Below are positions 1-6,698 of a DNA stretch of 13,057 nt, piece after piece (the first letter of the stretch is position 1; every line of letters starts with the position of its first letter). Both the position numbers and the translations under genes were made by a program. The notes under the pieces are model-generated. The model did not search any database. It saw only the letters and a list, made by a program, of their open reading frames with translations, and was not told where the DNA came from. The stretch comes from Gammaproteobacteria bacterium (GTDB lineage Bacteria; Pseudomonadota; Gammaproteobacteria; Chromatiales; Chromatiaceae): NCBI GenBank assembly GCA_008080925.1, contig VMDJ01000070.1, forward strand, positions 1 to 13,057, read 5' to 3'.

Positions 1-128
1 AACATGACCAAAAGCCCGTTCTCACCCATTCAGTCTTGCATGCGCCATGTATTGCCATCGACGCCTGGCAAAGTAAAGTCGATAACCGGCTGTCCAAAAT
101 CACACACTGGGAGCTGCAACGAGACCAT
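1..128 (-). pseudogene. Thioredoxin-fold (AhpC/TSA-like) redoxin, 5' part, interrupted by in-frame TGA
   Basis: Leftward gene fragment running off the window edge. From ATG at 128 it reads 32 residues containing DFTLPGVDGNTW, the usual N-terminal strand and turn of AhpC/TSA and thioredoxin-like redoxins. TGA follows at 30-32, and the same frame then continues MGENGLLVM, which fits the strand that in this family leads into the FICNHCP-type active site (outside the window). The homology therefore appears to continue across the stop at about the right spacing. The start is supported by a GGAG eight bases upstream of the ATG. The TGA may be a nonsense mutation, a sequence error or, less likely, a recoded codon. 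The family call rests on a short segment, so it is moderate; the exact subfamily and redox partner are unknown. Confidence 0.5.
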
Positions 129-148
129 GATTAAAACTCCATCATTAA

Positions 149-161
149 GCATTTCAAATGC
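149..161. repeat. Perfect 13-base dyad between the redoxin gene and metK
   Basis: GCATTT-c-AAATGC is a perfect inverted repeat with a single central base. It lies just downstream of the predicted redoxin promoter, at about its transcription start, and upstream of the metK promoter region. It could be an operator for a dimeric repressor or a small mRNA hairpin. No regulator can be named. It does not resemble the MetJ box. Confidence 0.4.
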
Positions 162-167
162 GCAGGC

Positions 168-196
168 ATTCTGACAAAAGCCTATCCAACGCTCAA
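168..196 (-). promoter_or_regulatory. Probable sigma-70 promoter of the leftward redoxin gene
   Basis: On the minus strand TTGAGC (191-196) is separated by exactly 17 bases from CAGAAT (168-173); each matches four of six consensus bases. The predicted start is near 161, about 33 bases before the ATG at 128. The assignment rests on sequence likeness only. Confidence 0.35.
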
Positions 197-202
197 TAAG
201 GG

Positions 203-208
203 TATACT
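203..208 (+). promoter_or_regulatory. Candidate metK -10 element
   Basis: TATACT matches five of six -10 consensus bases and sits about 60 bases before the metK ATG. No good -35 is visible at 16-18 bases upstream; CTGACA at 171-176 is too far away. The resulting leader of roughly 50 bases contains a run of seven C at 225-231 or thereabouts, and shows no riboswitch that I recognise. Confidence 0.35.
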
Positions 209-268
209 CGCGCCCTTCGAGCCCCCCCAAGAGGGAGCACTGAATACAATCGAAGGAGTTTTAGCTCG

Positions 269-1441
269 ATGGCGAATGAATTTATTTTCACTTCAGAATC
301 AGTGTCTGAAGGTCACCCAGACAAAATGGCAGATCAGGTATCGGATGCAATCTTGGATGCAATCCTGATCGAAGACCCCCATGCGCGCGTAGCGTGTGAG
401 ACTGTTTTTAAAACAGGCCTTTGTTTAATTGCGGGTGAGATCACCACAACAGCTAAGCCCGATTACGAACACATCATGCGTCAAACCATTAATGAAATTG
501 GTTACGACGATTCAGCTAAAGGCTTTGATGGCAACACCTGCGCAGCAATGATCGCAGTTGGCGTGCAATCACCTGACATCAACCAAGGTGTCGACCGCGC
601 TAAGCCAGAAGACCAAGGCGCTGGCGACCAAGGCATTATGTTTGGTTACGCAACCAATGAAACTGACGTCTTAATGCCTGCGCCGATTCAGTACGCACAC
701 CGTTTGGTAGAGCGTCAGTCAGAATGTCGTAACAACGGCACCCTGCCATTGTTGCGCCCAGATGCAAAATCACAGGTCAGCTTCCACTATAAAGACGGCA
801 AGCCGGTATCGATTGATGCAGTTGTTCTGTCGACTCAACATGCGGAAGAGTTTTCTGGCGAAACCTTGCGCGAAGCGATCATGGAAGAAGTCATCAAGCC
901 TGTACTAGAACCAACCGGCTTATTAACAGCGAATACCAAATTCCATATCAACCCGACCGGCAACTTTGTGATTGGTGGCCCAATGGGTGATGCCGGTTTA
1001 ACCGGTCGTAAGATCATCGTTGATACCTATGGTGGTGCTGCTCGTCATGGCGGTGGCGCCTTCTCTGGTAAAGATCCCTCTAAAGTTGACCGTTCTGCGG
1101 CTTACGCGGGTCGCTATGTTGCCAAGAACATCGTCGCAGCAGGCCTTGCAAATCGTTGTGAGATTCAAGTGTCATACGCAATCGGTGTTGCAGAGCCAAC
1201 CTCAATCATGATCGATACCTTTGGCACCGGCAAAATCAGTGACGAGCGCATCACCGAGCTGGTTCGTGAGCACTTTGACCTTCGCCCATACGGCATTCTG
1301 AAAATGCTCGACCTGCTGAATGCTAAGCAGATCAAATACCGCAAGACCGCCGCATACGGCCACTTCGGTCGTGAGAATGAAGGCTTCACTTGGGAGATGA
1401 CCGATAAAGCTGACGCATTGCGCGACGCAGCAGGCCTTTAA
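269..1441 (+). CDS. metK: S-adenosylmethionine synthetase
   Basis: Cytoplasmic enzyme that makes S-adenosylmethionine from ATP and methionine, releasing phosphate and pyrophosphate; it works as a tetramer with Mg2+ and K+. The 390-residue product is of normal family length. It shows GHPDKMADQVSDA at residues 15-27 (ATP and metal binding), GAGDQG at 117-122, and the Gly-rich loop GGGAFSGKDPSKVDRSA at about 261-277, all diagnostic of MetK. The start is well set by AAGGAG at 253-258, ten bases before the ATG. A strong terminator at 1489-1522 separates it from the SAH riboswitch and ahcY, so metK is probably a single-gene transcript and not under SAH control. No MetJ-type repeat or SAM riboswitch was recognised upstream. 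Identity is essentially certain. Confidence 0.98.
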   Translation: MANEFIFTSESVSEGHPDKMADQVSDAILDAILIEDPHARVACETVFKTGLCLIAGEITTTAKPDYEHIMRQTINEIGYDDSAKGFDGNTCAAMIAVGVQSPDINQGVDRAKPEDQGAGDQGIMFGYATNETDVLMPAPIQYAHRLVERQSECRNNGTLPLLRPDAKSQVSFHYKDGKPVSIDAVVLSTQHAEEFSGETLREAIMEEVIKPVLEPTGLLTANTKFHINPTGNFVIGGPMGDAGLTGRKIIVDTYGGAARHGGGAFSGKDPSKVDRSAAYAGRYVAKNIVAAGLANRCEIQVSYAIGVAEPTSIMIDTFGTGKISDERITELVREHFDLRPYGILKMLDLLNAKQIKYRKTAAYGHFGRENEGFTWEMTDKADALRDAAGL

Positions 1442-1456
1442 AAACCAAGACCTTTA

Positions 1457-1480
1457 ACCGCAACCACACAGGTTTGCGGT
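1457..1480 (+). other. Small hairpin just after metK
   Basis: ACCGCAA (1457-1463) pairs with TTGCGGT (1474-1480), with a further CC/GG pairing separated by a one-base bulge. There is no following T run, so it is not a terminator itself. It may protect the metK mRNA 3' end together with the terminator directly downstream. Confidence 0.35.
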
Positions 1481-1488
1481 GGAAATTA

Positions 1489-1522
1489 GAGCCCGTAGTC
1501 ATTACACTGCGGGCTCTTTTTT
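1489..1522 (+). terminator. Rho-independent terminator of metK
   Basis: An 11-bp stem with one G-T wobble (GAGCCCGTAGT with ACTGCGGGCTC, 1489-1499 and 1506-1516) encloses a six-base loop and is followed by six T at 1517-1522. This is a textbook intrinsic terminator. It implies that ahcY needs its own promoter or partial read-through. Confidence 0.92.
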
Positions 1523-1535
1523 GTTGGAAACAACA
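1522..1535 (+). other. Short GAAA-tetraloop hairpin before the riboswitch
   Basis: TGTTG (1522-1526) and CAACA (1531-1535) pair perfectly around a GAAA loop. It lies between the terminator T run and the riboswitch. If ahcY transcription starts near 1547 it would not be transcribed with ahcY; if there is read-through from metK it would cap the aptamer. Confidence 0.4.
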
Positions 1536-1543
1536 GACAATTT

Positions 1544-1618
1544 CCTCTTGAGGAGCGTTGCGACCCTTTTTTAAGGCCAGGCTCGAGAGCGAATACAGCG
1601 AACCCAACGACGCTCACT
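1544..1618 (+). promoter_or_regulatory. S-adenosylhomocysteine (SAH) riboswitch
   Basis: The sequence carries the hallmarks of the SAH riboswitch aptamer: GAGGAGCGTTGCGACC near 1551-1565, CCAGGCTCGAG at 1577-1587, and CAACGACGCTCAC at 1605-1617. The expected pairings are present: GAGCG (1553-1557) with CGCTC (1611-1615), TTG (1558-1560) with CAA (1605-1607), and the pseudoknot CTTGAG (1547-1552) with CTCGAG (1582-1587, one wobble). The family is known upstream of ahcY and metH genes in proteobacteria and turns expression on when SAH accumulates. The aptamer ends only about 13 bases before the ahcY ribosome site (AGGAG, 1629-1633) and no terminator lies between, so control of translation initiation is the likely mechanism (inference). 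A weak -10 like GACAAT at 1536-1541 would start transcription almost exactly at the aptamer. Confidence 0.92.
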
Positions 1619-1640
1619 CTGATTGATTAGGAGATTAACC

Positions 1641-3044
1641 ATGAGTGAGTTCACCGACTATAAAGTTGCCGATATGTCACTGGCAGACTGGGGTCGCAAA
1701 GAAATCGCGATTGCTGAAACTGAAATGCCAGGCCTGATGGCGCTGCGCGAGAAATATGGCAAAGACAAGCCACTGACCGGTGCGCGCATCACCGGCTCAT
1801 TACACATGACCATCCAAACCGCTGTGTTGATCGAGACACTTGTTGAGCTCGGCGCGCAGGTTCGTTGGTGTTCATGCAACATTTTCTCAACCCAAGATCA
1901 TGCCGCTGCTGCCATCGCTACTGCAGGCATTCCCGTTTATGCCTGGAAAGGTGAAACACTCGAGGAGTACTGGTGGTGTACTGAGCAAGTGCTCAACTGG
2001 CCAAATGGCGAAATCGCCAACATGATTCTTGACGATGGTGGCGACGCCACCTTACTCGTTCACAAAGGTGTTGAGTATGCTGATGCGGGCGTACCTGAGC
2101 CAACAACTGGTGATTCAGAAGAGTGGAAAGTCATTCTCAATGTGCTTAAGCGCTCACTGAATGAAGAGCCAGATCGTTATAAGAAAATGGCAGCATCTAT
2201 TAAAGGTGTTACCGAAGAGACCACCACTGGCGTTCACCGTTTATATGACATGTTCAAAGCCGGCACTTTGTTGTTCCCGGGCATGAACGTTAACGACTCG
2301 GTCACTAAATCAAAATTCGACAACCTCTATGGCTGTCGTGAGTCATTGGTTGACGGCATTAAGCGCGCAACCGACGTGATGATCGCCGGCAAGATTGCCG
2401 TGGTATGTGGTTACGGTGACGTTGGTAAAGGTTCTGCGCAATCGCTTCGCGGCTTAGGCGCAACTGTTTGGATCACTGAGATCGATCCAATCTGTGCATT
2501 GCAAGCTGCGATGGAAGGCTACCGTGTAGTGACTCTTGATGAAGCTGCATCAATCGCCGACATCTTTGTTACCACTACCGGTAACAAAGACATCATTTGT
2601 CACGACCACATGGCAGCGATGAAGGATCAAGCGATCGTTTGTAATATCGGTCACTTTGATAACGAAATCGATATCGCCAGCCTTGATCAATACCAGTGGG
2701 AAAACATCAAGCCACAGGTTGATCACATCATCTTCCCAGATGGTAAGCGCATCATCATGTTGGCTGAGGGCCGCTTAGTTAACCTAGGCTGTGCAACCGG
2801 TCACCCAAGCTTTGTTATGTCAGCGTCTTTCACCAACCAAGTGTTGGCGCAAATCGAAATCTTCACCAAGCCAGATGAATACCCTGTTGGCGTATACATC
2901 CTGCCGAAGAAGCTTGACGAAGAAGTGGCTCGTCTACACTTAGCGAAGATCGGTGCTCACTTGACTGAACTGTCAAAAGAGCAAGCGGACTACATTGGTG
3001 TACCGGTAGAAGGCCCATACAAGCCAGAGCATTACCGCTACTAA
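1641..3044 (+). CDS. ahcY: Adenosylhomocysteinase (SAH hydrolase)
   Basis: Cytoplasmic NAD-dependent enzyme that reversibly splits S-adenosylhomocysteine into adenosine and homocysteine, removing the product that inhibits methyltransferases. The product is 467 residues, the long bacterial form. It shows the Rossmann motif CGYGDVGKG at about residues 256-264, NLGCATGHPSFVMS in the C-terminal half, and the conserved tail ending KPEHYRY. I chose ATG 1641, preceded by AGGAG seven bases upstream; a TTG codon at 1623 in frame has no ribosome site and lies beside the riboswitch. The SAH riboswitch immediately upstream strongly supports the assignment and gives substrate-induced expression. A strong hairpin and metF follow within 55 bases, so ahcY and metF are probably cotranscribed. 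Confidence 0.98.
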   Translation: MSEFTDYKVADMSLADWGRKEIAIAETEMPGLMALREKYGKDKPLTGARITGSLHMTIQTAVLIETLVELGAQVRWCSCNIFSTQDHAAAAIATAGIPVYAWKGETLEEYWWCTEQVLNWPNGEIANMILDDGGDATLLVHKGVEYADAGVPEPTTGDSEEWKVILNVLKRSLNEEPDRYKKMAASIKGVTEETTTGVHRLYDMFKAGTLLFPGMNVNDSVTKSKFDNLYGCRESLVDGIKRATDVMIAGKIAVVCGYGDVGKGSAQSLRGLGATVWITEIDPICALQAAMEGYRVVTLDEAASIADIFVTTTGNKDIICHDHMAAMKDQAIVCNIGHFDNEIDIASLDQYQWENIKPQVDHIIFPDGKRIIMLAEGRLVNLGCATGHPSFVMSASFTNQVLAQIEIFTKPDEYPVGVYILPKKLDEEVARLHLAKIGAHLTELSKEQADYIGVPVEGPYKPEHYRY

Positions 3045-3052
3045 GCTGCTTT

Positions 3053-3079
3053 GCGGCCTTGTCCTCGGGATGAGGCCGC
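3053..3079 (+). other. Strong 12-bp hairpin between ahcY and metF
   Basis: GCGGCCTTGTCC (3053-3064) pairs with GGATGAGGCCGC (3068-3079) through 12 consecutive pairs, two of them G-T wobbles, around a TCG loop. No T run follows, so it is not an intrinsic terminator. It ends eight bases before the metF ribosome site (AGGA, 3087-3090). Likely roles are mRNA stabilisation, an RNase processing site, or tuning of metF translation. Confidence 0.7.
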
Positions 3080-3098
3080 CTGTTACAGGACACTGGAA

Positions 3099-3929
3099 AT
3101 GACAAAAGCGTACAGCTTTGAGCTTTTTCCGCCTAAAACGGAAAAAGGCATGACCAACCTGCAAGCGACCGTCACCGAATTACAAACACGTAATCCGGCC
3201 TTCTTCTCTTGCACGTATGGCGCCGGCGGCTCAACCCAAAACAACACCTTTGCGACAGTCGATTGGTTGCGTGAGCAATCGATTGATACTGCGCCGCATC
3301 TCACGTGTATCGGTAACTCAGTTACTGAGACCTTAGAGATTCTGCAGCGCTATGTTGATCAAGGCATTAATCGCGTGGTTGCTCTTCGTGGCGACCGCCC
3401 ATCAGGCACCGGCTTAATCGATAGTGAACTTACGCACGCCAATGATTTAGTGGCATTGATTCGTGAGCACTTTAACGATCACTTTCACATTGAAGTGGCG
3501 GCTTATCCTGAGATGCATCCACAAGCGGCGAACTTTGCTGCTGATTTGAATAATTTCAAACGCAAAGTAGATGCCGGCGCAAACTCTGCGATCACTCAGT
3601 ACTTTTATAACGTTGATGCGTATAAACGTTTTGTAGATGAAACCTCAGCCATGGGAATCGAGATTCCTATCGTGCCGGGGATCATGCCGATCACAAATTA
3701 CAGCAACCTCAAGCGTTTCTCTGATGCTTGTGGCGCTGAGATTCCACGTTGGATTGCAAAGCGCTTAGAAAGCTATCTTGATGATGTCGATAGCATTCGT
3801 GCTTTCGGCGAAGAAGTGGTGACTCAGCTTTGTGCAGAACTGCTTGAGCAAGGTGCACCCGGCTTGCACTTCTACACCATGAATCAAACGGCACCAACCC
3901 TTGCCTTGTGGGACAACCTCGGCCTGTAA
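3099..3929 (+). CDS. metF: 5,10-methylenetetrahydrofolate reductase
   Basis: FAD-dependent cytoplasmic enzyme that reduces 5,10-methylenetetrahydrofolate to 5-methyltetrahydrofolate, the methyl donor for turning homocysteine into methionine. The 276-residue product has the TIM-barrel start SFELFPPKTEKG, with the conserved Glu at residue 8, then HLTCIGNS, RVVALRGDRPSG, EVAAYPEMHPQA and the AITQYFYN strand typical of MetF. ATG 3099 is preferred: AGGA lies eight bases upstream and homologues begin close to this point. An in-frame TTG at 3051 would add 16 residues encoded by the intergenic hairpin. The gene follows ahcY, so homocysteine released by AhcY can be remethylated, and it precedes rsmE by two bases. 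Confidence 0.96.
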   Translation: MTKAYSFELFPPKTEKGMTNLQATVTELQTRNPAFFSCTYGAGGSTQNNTFATVDWLREQSIDTAPHLTCIGNSVTETLEILQRYVDQGINRVVALRGDRPSGTGLIDSELTHANDLVALIREHFNDHFHIEVAAYPEMHPQAANFAADLNNFKRKVDAGANSAITQYFYNVDAYKRFVDETSAMGIEIPIVPGIMPITNYSNLKRFSDACGAEIPRWIAKRLESYLDDVDSIRAFGEEVVTQLCAELLEQGAPGLHFYTMNQTAPTLALWDNLGL

Positions 3930-3931
3930 GC

Positions 3932-4663
3932 ATGAGACGCCCGCGCATCTATTCCACTGAGCTGCTCAACCACGTTGGGCAGCTTGTGGCATTAGATGAG
4001 AATGGCTCTAAACATCTTGTTCAGGTACTGCGCTTAAAAACTGATGCCGAGATCATCCTGTTTGACCAACGTGGTGAAGAATTTCTCGCCACACTCAGCG
4101 TCGCGGACAAAAAAGCCTCGCAAGCCACCCTGATTGAGCACCTTCGCAGCGAAGCACCTGCTGCATTGCAGATTACCCTCGCAATGGGTATTTCACGTGG
4201 CGAGCGAATGGACTTCAGCATTCAAAAAGCGGTTGAGCTTGGCGTGAGCCACTTTCAACCCTTGTTCACCGAGCGCTGCATGGTGCAACTCAAAGGTGAT
4301 CGTCAGCAATCGCGTTTAGATCACTGGCAGGGCGTCATTCGACATGCCTGCGAGCAGTCAGGTCGCGCACTACTCCCAAGTATCGCGGAACCTTCTAATC
4401 TTCCAAACTGGCTGTGTAGCTTTACAGGTTATGGCTTGATGTTGGATCATCGCGCTGAACACAGTTTAGCCTCACTTTCTGCTCCGAAAGACTCGCTAAC
4501 CTTATTAGTGGGACCTGAAGGTGGTTTATCTCAAGCCGAGCGTGATCTAGCCATGCAACACAACTTTGCCGCGGGACGCATGGGCCCTCGCGTATTACGC
4601 ACCGAAACTGCACCACTTGCCGCACTCGCGGCGATTCAAACGCTCTGGGGCGACTTCCGCTAA
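3932..4663 (+). CDS. rsmE: 16S rRNA (uracil-1498-N3)-methyltransferase
   Basis: SAM-dependent SPOUT-class methyltransferase that adds N3-methyl to U1498 of 16S rRNA in assembled 30S subunits. The product of 243 residues is the normal length. It begins MRRPRIY, like many RsmE proteins, has the N-terminal PUA-like segment with HLVQVLR, then GERMDFSIQKAVELGV and FTERC. The C-terminal trefoil-knot SAM site is LLVGPEGGLS at about 191-200, and VLRTETAPLAALAAIQ lies near the end. ATG 3932 lies two bases after the metF stop with no clear ribosome site, implying translational coupling to metF; an in-frame upstream start inside metF is less likely. It is a SAM consumer placed behind the SAM-cycle genes. 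Confidence 0.95.
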   Translation: MRRPRIYSTELLNHVGQLVALDENGSKHLVQVLRLKTDAEIILFDQRGEEFLATLSVADKKASQATLIEHLRSEAPAALQITLAMGISRGERMDFSIQKAVELGVSHFQPLFTERCMVQLKGDRQQSRLDHWQGVIRHACEQSGRALLPSIAEPSNLPNWLCSFTGYGLMLDHRAEHSLASLSAPKDSLTLLVGPEGGLSQAERDLAMQHNFAAGRMGPRVLRTETAPLAALAAIQTLWGDFR

Positions 4664-4666
4664 AAT
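4659..4666 (+). promoter_or_regulatory. Candidate -10 for gshB overlapping the rsmE stop
   Basis: GCTAAAAT contains TAAAAT (five of six consensus bases) and overlaps the rsmE stop codon. It would start transcription near 4673, about 21 bases before the gshB ATG. There is no convincing -35. Confidence 0.35.
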
Positions 4667-4693
4667 CTCTGCATCTACTTTATAGGTGTGACT

Positions 4694-5644
4694 ATGCCAA
4701 CCTCAGTTCTCGTGATCATGGATCCGATCGCAAACATTAAGATTGCTAAAGACAGTAGCTTTGCGATGCTGCTTGCTGCACAAGCACGTGGTTGGACCCT
4801 GCATTATGCTGAGCTCAACGACCTTTCACTCAGTGATGGCATTGCACAAGCAAACTCACGGACGCTGAGCGTATGTGATGATGCTTCGAAGTGGTTTGAG
4901 TTTGGCAATACCGAGCAAAAAGCACTCACCGAGTTTAATGTGATCTTGATGCGTAAAGATCCCCCCTTCGACATGGAATACATCTACGCCACCTATCTTT
5001 TAGACCAAGCGGCTGAACAAGGTTCCATTGTGGTTAACCATCCTCGCGCACTGCGGAATGCCAATGAGAAATTGGCGGCAACTCGTTTCCCCGATTTGTG
5101 TCCACCGCACTGCGTAACGCGCGATGCCGATATGCTCAAGCACTTTATCGACACCCACGGCGATGTAATTCTTAAACCACTCGACGGCATGGGCGGCAGC
5201 TCGATCTTCCGTTTACGTGCTGATGATCCTAACCGCAGTGTTGTTATCGAAACACTCACCCAGCATCAAACACAATTCACGATGGCACAGAAATTCATCC
5301 CAGAAATTACCGCAGGCGATAACCGTGTGTTGGTCATCGATGGCGAAGCTGTGCCCTATGTGCTCGCGCGAATCCCATCTCAAGGTGAAACTCGTGGTAA
5401 TCTCGCTGCCGGTGGTACAGGCGTACCCCGCAAGATCAATGACAGCGAGCGACGCATCGTCAACGCAGTCGCTCCATGGCTTCGCGAGAATGGTATTTTA
5501 TTTGCCGGCCTCGATGTGATCGGTGACTACCTTACTGAGATCAATATCACGAGCCCAACCTGCATTCGTGAACTCGATAAAGCCTTTGATCTTGATATTG
5601 CAGGACAACTTTTAGACAACATAGAGCAGAAACTCGCAGTATGA
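4694..5644 (+). CDS. gshB: Glutathione synthetase
   Basis: ATP-grasp ligase that joins gamma-glutamylcysteine and glycine to form glutathione in the cytoplasm. The 316-residue product matches the length of the E. coli enzyme. It begins VLVIMDPIANIKIAKDSSFAML, as GshB does, with RKDPPFDMEYIYATYLLD, the ATP-grasp segment DVILKPLDGMGGSSIFR, then RGNLAAGGTG and the metal-binding EINITSPTCIRE near the end. ATG 4694 has AGGTG five bases upstream; GTG at 4688 in frame overlaps that ribosome site and is less likely. The stop overlaps the apbE start as ATGA, so the two are translationally coupled. In Pseudomonas gshB directly precedes tonB3; here apbE is between them. Confidence 0.97.
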   Translation: MPTSVLVIMDPIANIKIAKDSSFAMLLAAQARGWTLHYAELNDLSLSDGIAQANSRTLSVCDDASKWFEFGNTEQKALTEFNVILMRKDPPFDMEYIYATYLLDQAAEQGSIVVNHPRALRNANEKLAATRFPDLCPPHCVTRDADMLKHFIDTHGDVILKPLDGMGGSSIFRLRADDPNRSVVIETLTQHQTQFTMAQKFIPEITAGDNRVLVIDGEAVPYVLARIPSQGETRGNLAAGGTGVPRKINDSERRIVNAVAPWLRENGILFAGLDVIGDYLTEINITSPTCIRELDKAFDLDIAGQLLDNIEQKLAV

Positions 5645-6696
5645 GCATTCTCTCCCGAAAATCATGGCGCGCCTTGTTGGTAGCGACCATCATCAGTGCC
5701 TTTGTAAGCGGTTGTTCTCAACCGTTACCTGCACAACATTTCCGTATTCTTGCCTTTGGCACCTTCATGGATCTACAGATCGTTGGTGCCGAAAAACAAG
5801 TTGCTAAACAAGCTCAAGAAGCCTTACAAAATGACTTCAATGTCATGCATTACGCTTGGCATGCATGGGAGCCAGGTCCTGTTGTTCGCATGAACGGCTT
5901 GTTTACCGAAGGCGTTGAATTCTCAGCCCCTCCCTCTGTCCTGCCTTTATTACAAGCAAGCCAGACGTTGGCTTCTCAAAGTGATTACCTCTTTGATCCT
6001 GCGATTGGTAAGTTGATTGATCTTTGGGGCTTTCATCAATCTTTCCCAGAGGCTCACGAACCCCCGTCGGATGCAGATATTCAAGCCTTGGTTGATATGA
6101 AACCAAGCGTGAAAGATATCTCAGTCAACGGATTTCGTTTGCAATCCAGCAACCCTGCAGTTCAACTGGACTTTGGCGCAATCGGCCGTGGCTATGGTAT
6201 CGACCAAGCTATCCGCCGTTTACAAGAGATGGGTATTCATAATGCTGTGATTCGCGCTGGTAGCGATCTACGTGCGATTGGCTCACGTGACGGCACACCA
6301 TGGCGCATCCCCGTACGCGATCCTGACGGTGGTGGTGTGTTTGCATTAATCCCAGTTATCGATAATGAGGCAGTCTTTACCTCAGGTAACTACCAGCGCA
6401 ACTTCACCTGGGATGGAAAATTCTTCCATCACATTCTCGATCCACGCACCGGCAAACCCGCTGTTGGCACTCGTTCAGTGACGGTCATTCATCCAGATGC
6501 CACCACCGCTGACGCTGCTGCAACGGCGCTATTTATCGCAGGACCAAAAGACTGGCATCGTGTCGCACAACAAATGGGTATTAAGTATGTGATGCTGATT
6601 GACGAAAACAATCGTGTCCACATGAACCCTAAGATGCGAGATCGCGTCAAACTGCAACGCCAACCTGCTGAGATATTAGTTAGCAAGCCACTCTAA
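5641..6696 (+). CDS. apbE: FAD:protein FMN transferase, ApbE-type lipoprotein
   Basis: Predicted to attach FMN from FAD covalently to Ser or Thr of a target flavoprotein at the periplasmic face of the inner membrane. The 351-residue product has a lipoprotein signal: positive n-region (RKSWR), hydrophobic core, and lipobox FVSGC with the lipidated Cys at 25. ApbE family features follow: DFGAIGRGYGID from 177, RAGSDLRAIG around 205-214, FFHHILDPRTGKP, and the Mg2+ pair DxxxT at Asp291 and Thr295. The usual GGD of the flavin site reads GSD here (Ser208). It overlaps gshB by ATGA and is two bases from the tonB gene, so it is in the same transcript. No substrate bearing a D-x-x-[ST]-[GA]-A-T flavinylation site was noticed in the window. 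The family is clear; the target is unknown. Confidence 0.93.
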   Translation: MSILSRKSWRALLVATIISAFVSGCSQPLPAQHFRILAFGTFMDLQIVGAEKQVAKQAQEALQNDFNVMHYAWHAWEPGPVVRMNGLFTEGVEFSAPPSVLPLLQASQTLASQSDYLFDPAIGKLIDLWGFHQSFPEAHEPPSDADIQALVDMKPSVKDISVNGFRLQSSNPAVQLDFGAIGRGYGIDQAIRRLQEMGIHNAVIRAGSDLRAIGSRDGTPWRIPVRDPDGGGVFALIPVIDNEAVFTSGNYQRNFTWDGKFFHHILDPRTGKPAVGTRSVTVIHPDATTADAAATALFIAGPKDWHRVAQQMGIKYVMLIDENNRVHMNPKMRDRVKLQRQPAEILVSKPL

Positions 6697-6698
6697 CC

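Noticed and set aside
30..32. Selenocysteine codon in the redoxin gene
   Set aside because: The TGA is not at the position of the catalytic Cys and the bases that follow in the gene show no obvious stem-loop; kept only as an interrupted frame.
209..268. A SAM-sensing riboswitch in the metK leader
   Set aside because: The leader is short and I could not fit the conserved cores of SAM-I, SAM-II or SAM/SAH classes; only a C run with a weak CCC/GGG pairing is visible.
1386..1607. 73-codon minus-strand frame across the terminator and riboswitch
   Set aside because: It overlaps the metK end, the terminator and the aptamer; its translation looks like noise and those RNA elements explain the sequence.
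1623..1640. TTG 1623 as the ahcY start
   Set aside because: No ribosome site precedes it, it abuts the riboswitch, and ATG 1641 has AGGAG at ideal spacing and gives the family N-terminus.
3051..3098. TTG 3051 as the metF start
   Set aside because: The added residues would be encoded by the intergenic hairpin and do not resemble the MetF N-terminus; ATG 3099 has a good ribosome site.
3908..3931. Upstream start of rsmE inside metF
   Set aside because: The extension MGQPRPVS is simply metF read in another frame; RsmE proteins begin near MRRPR.
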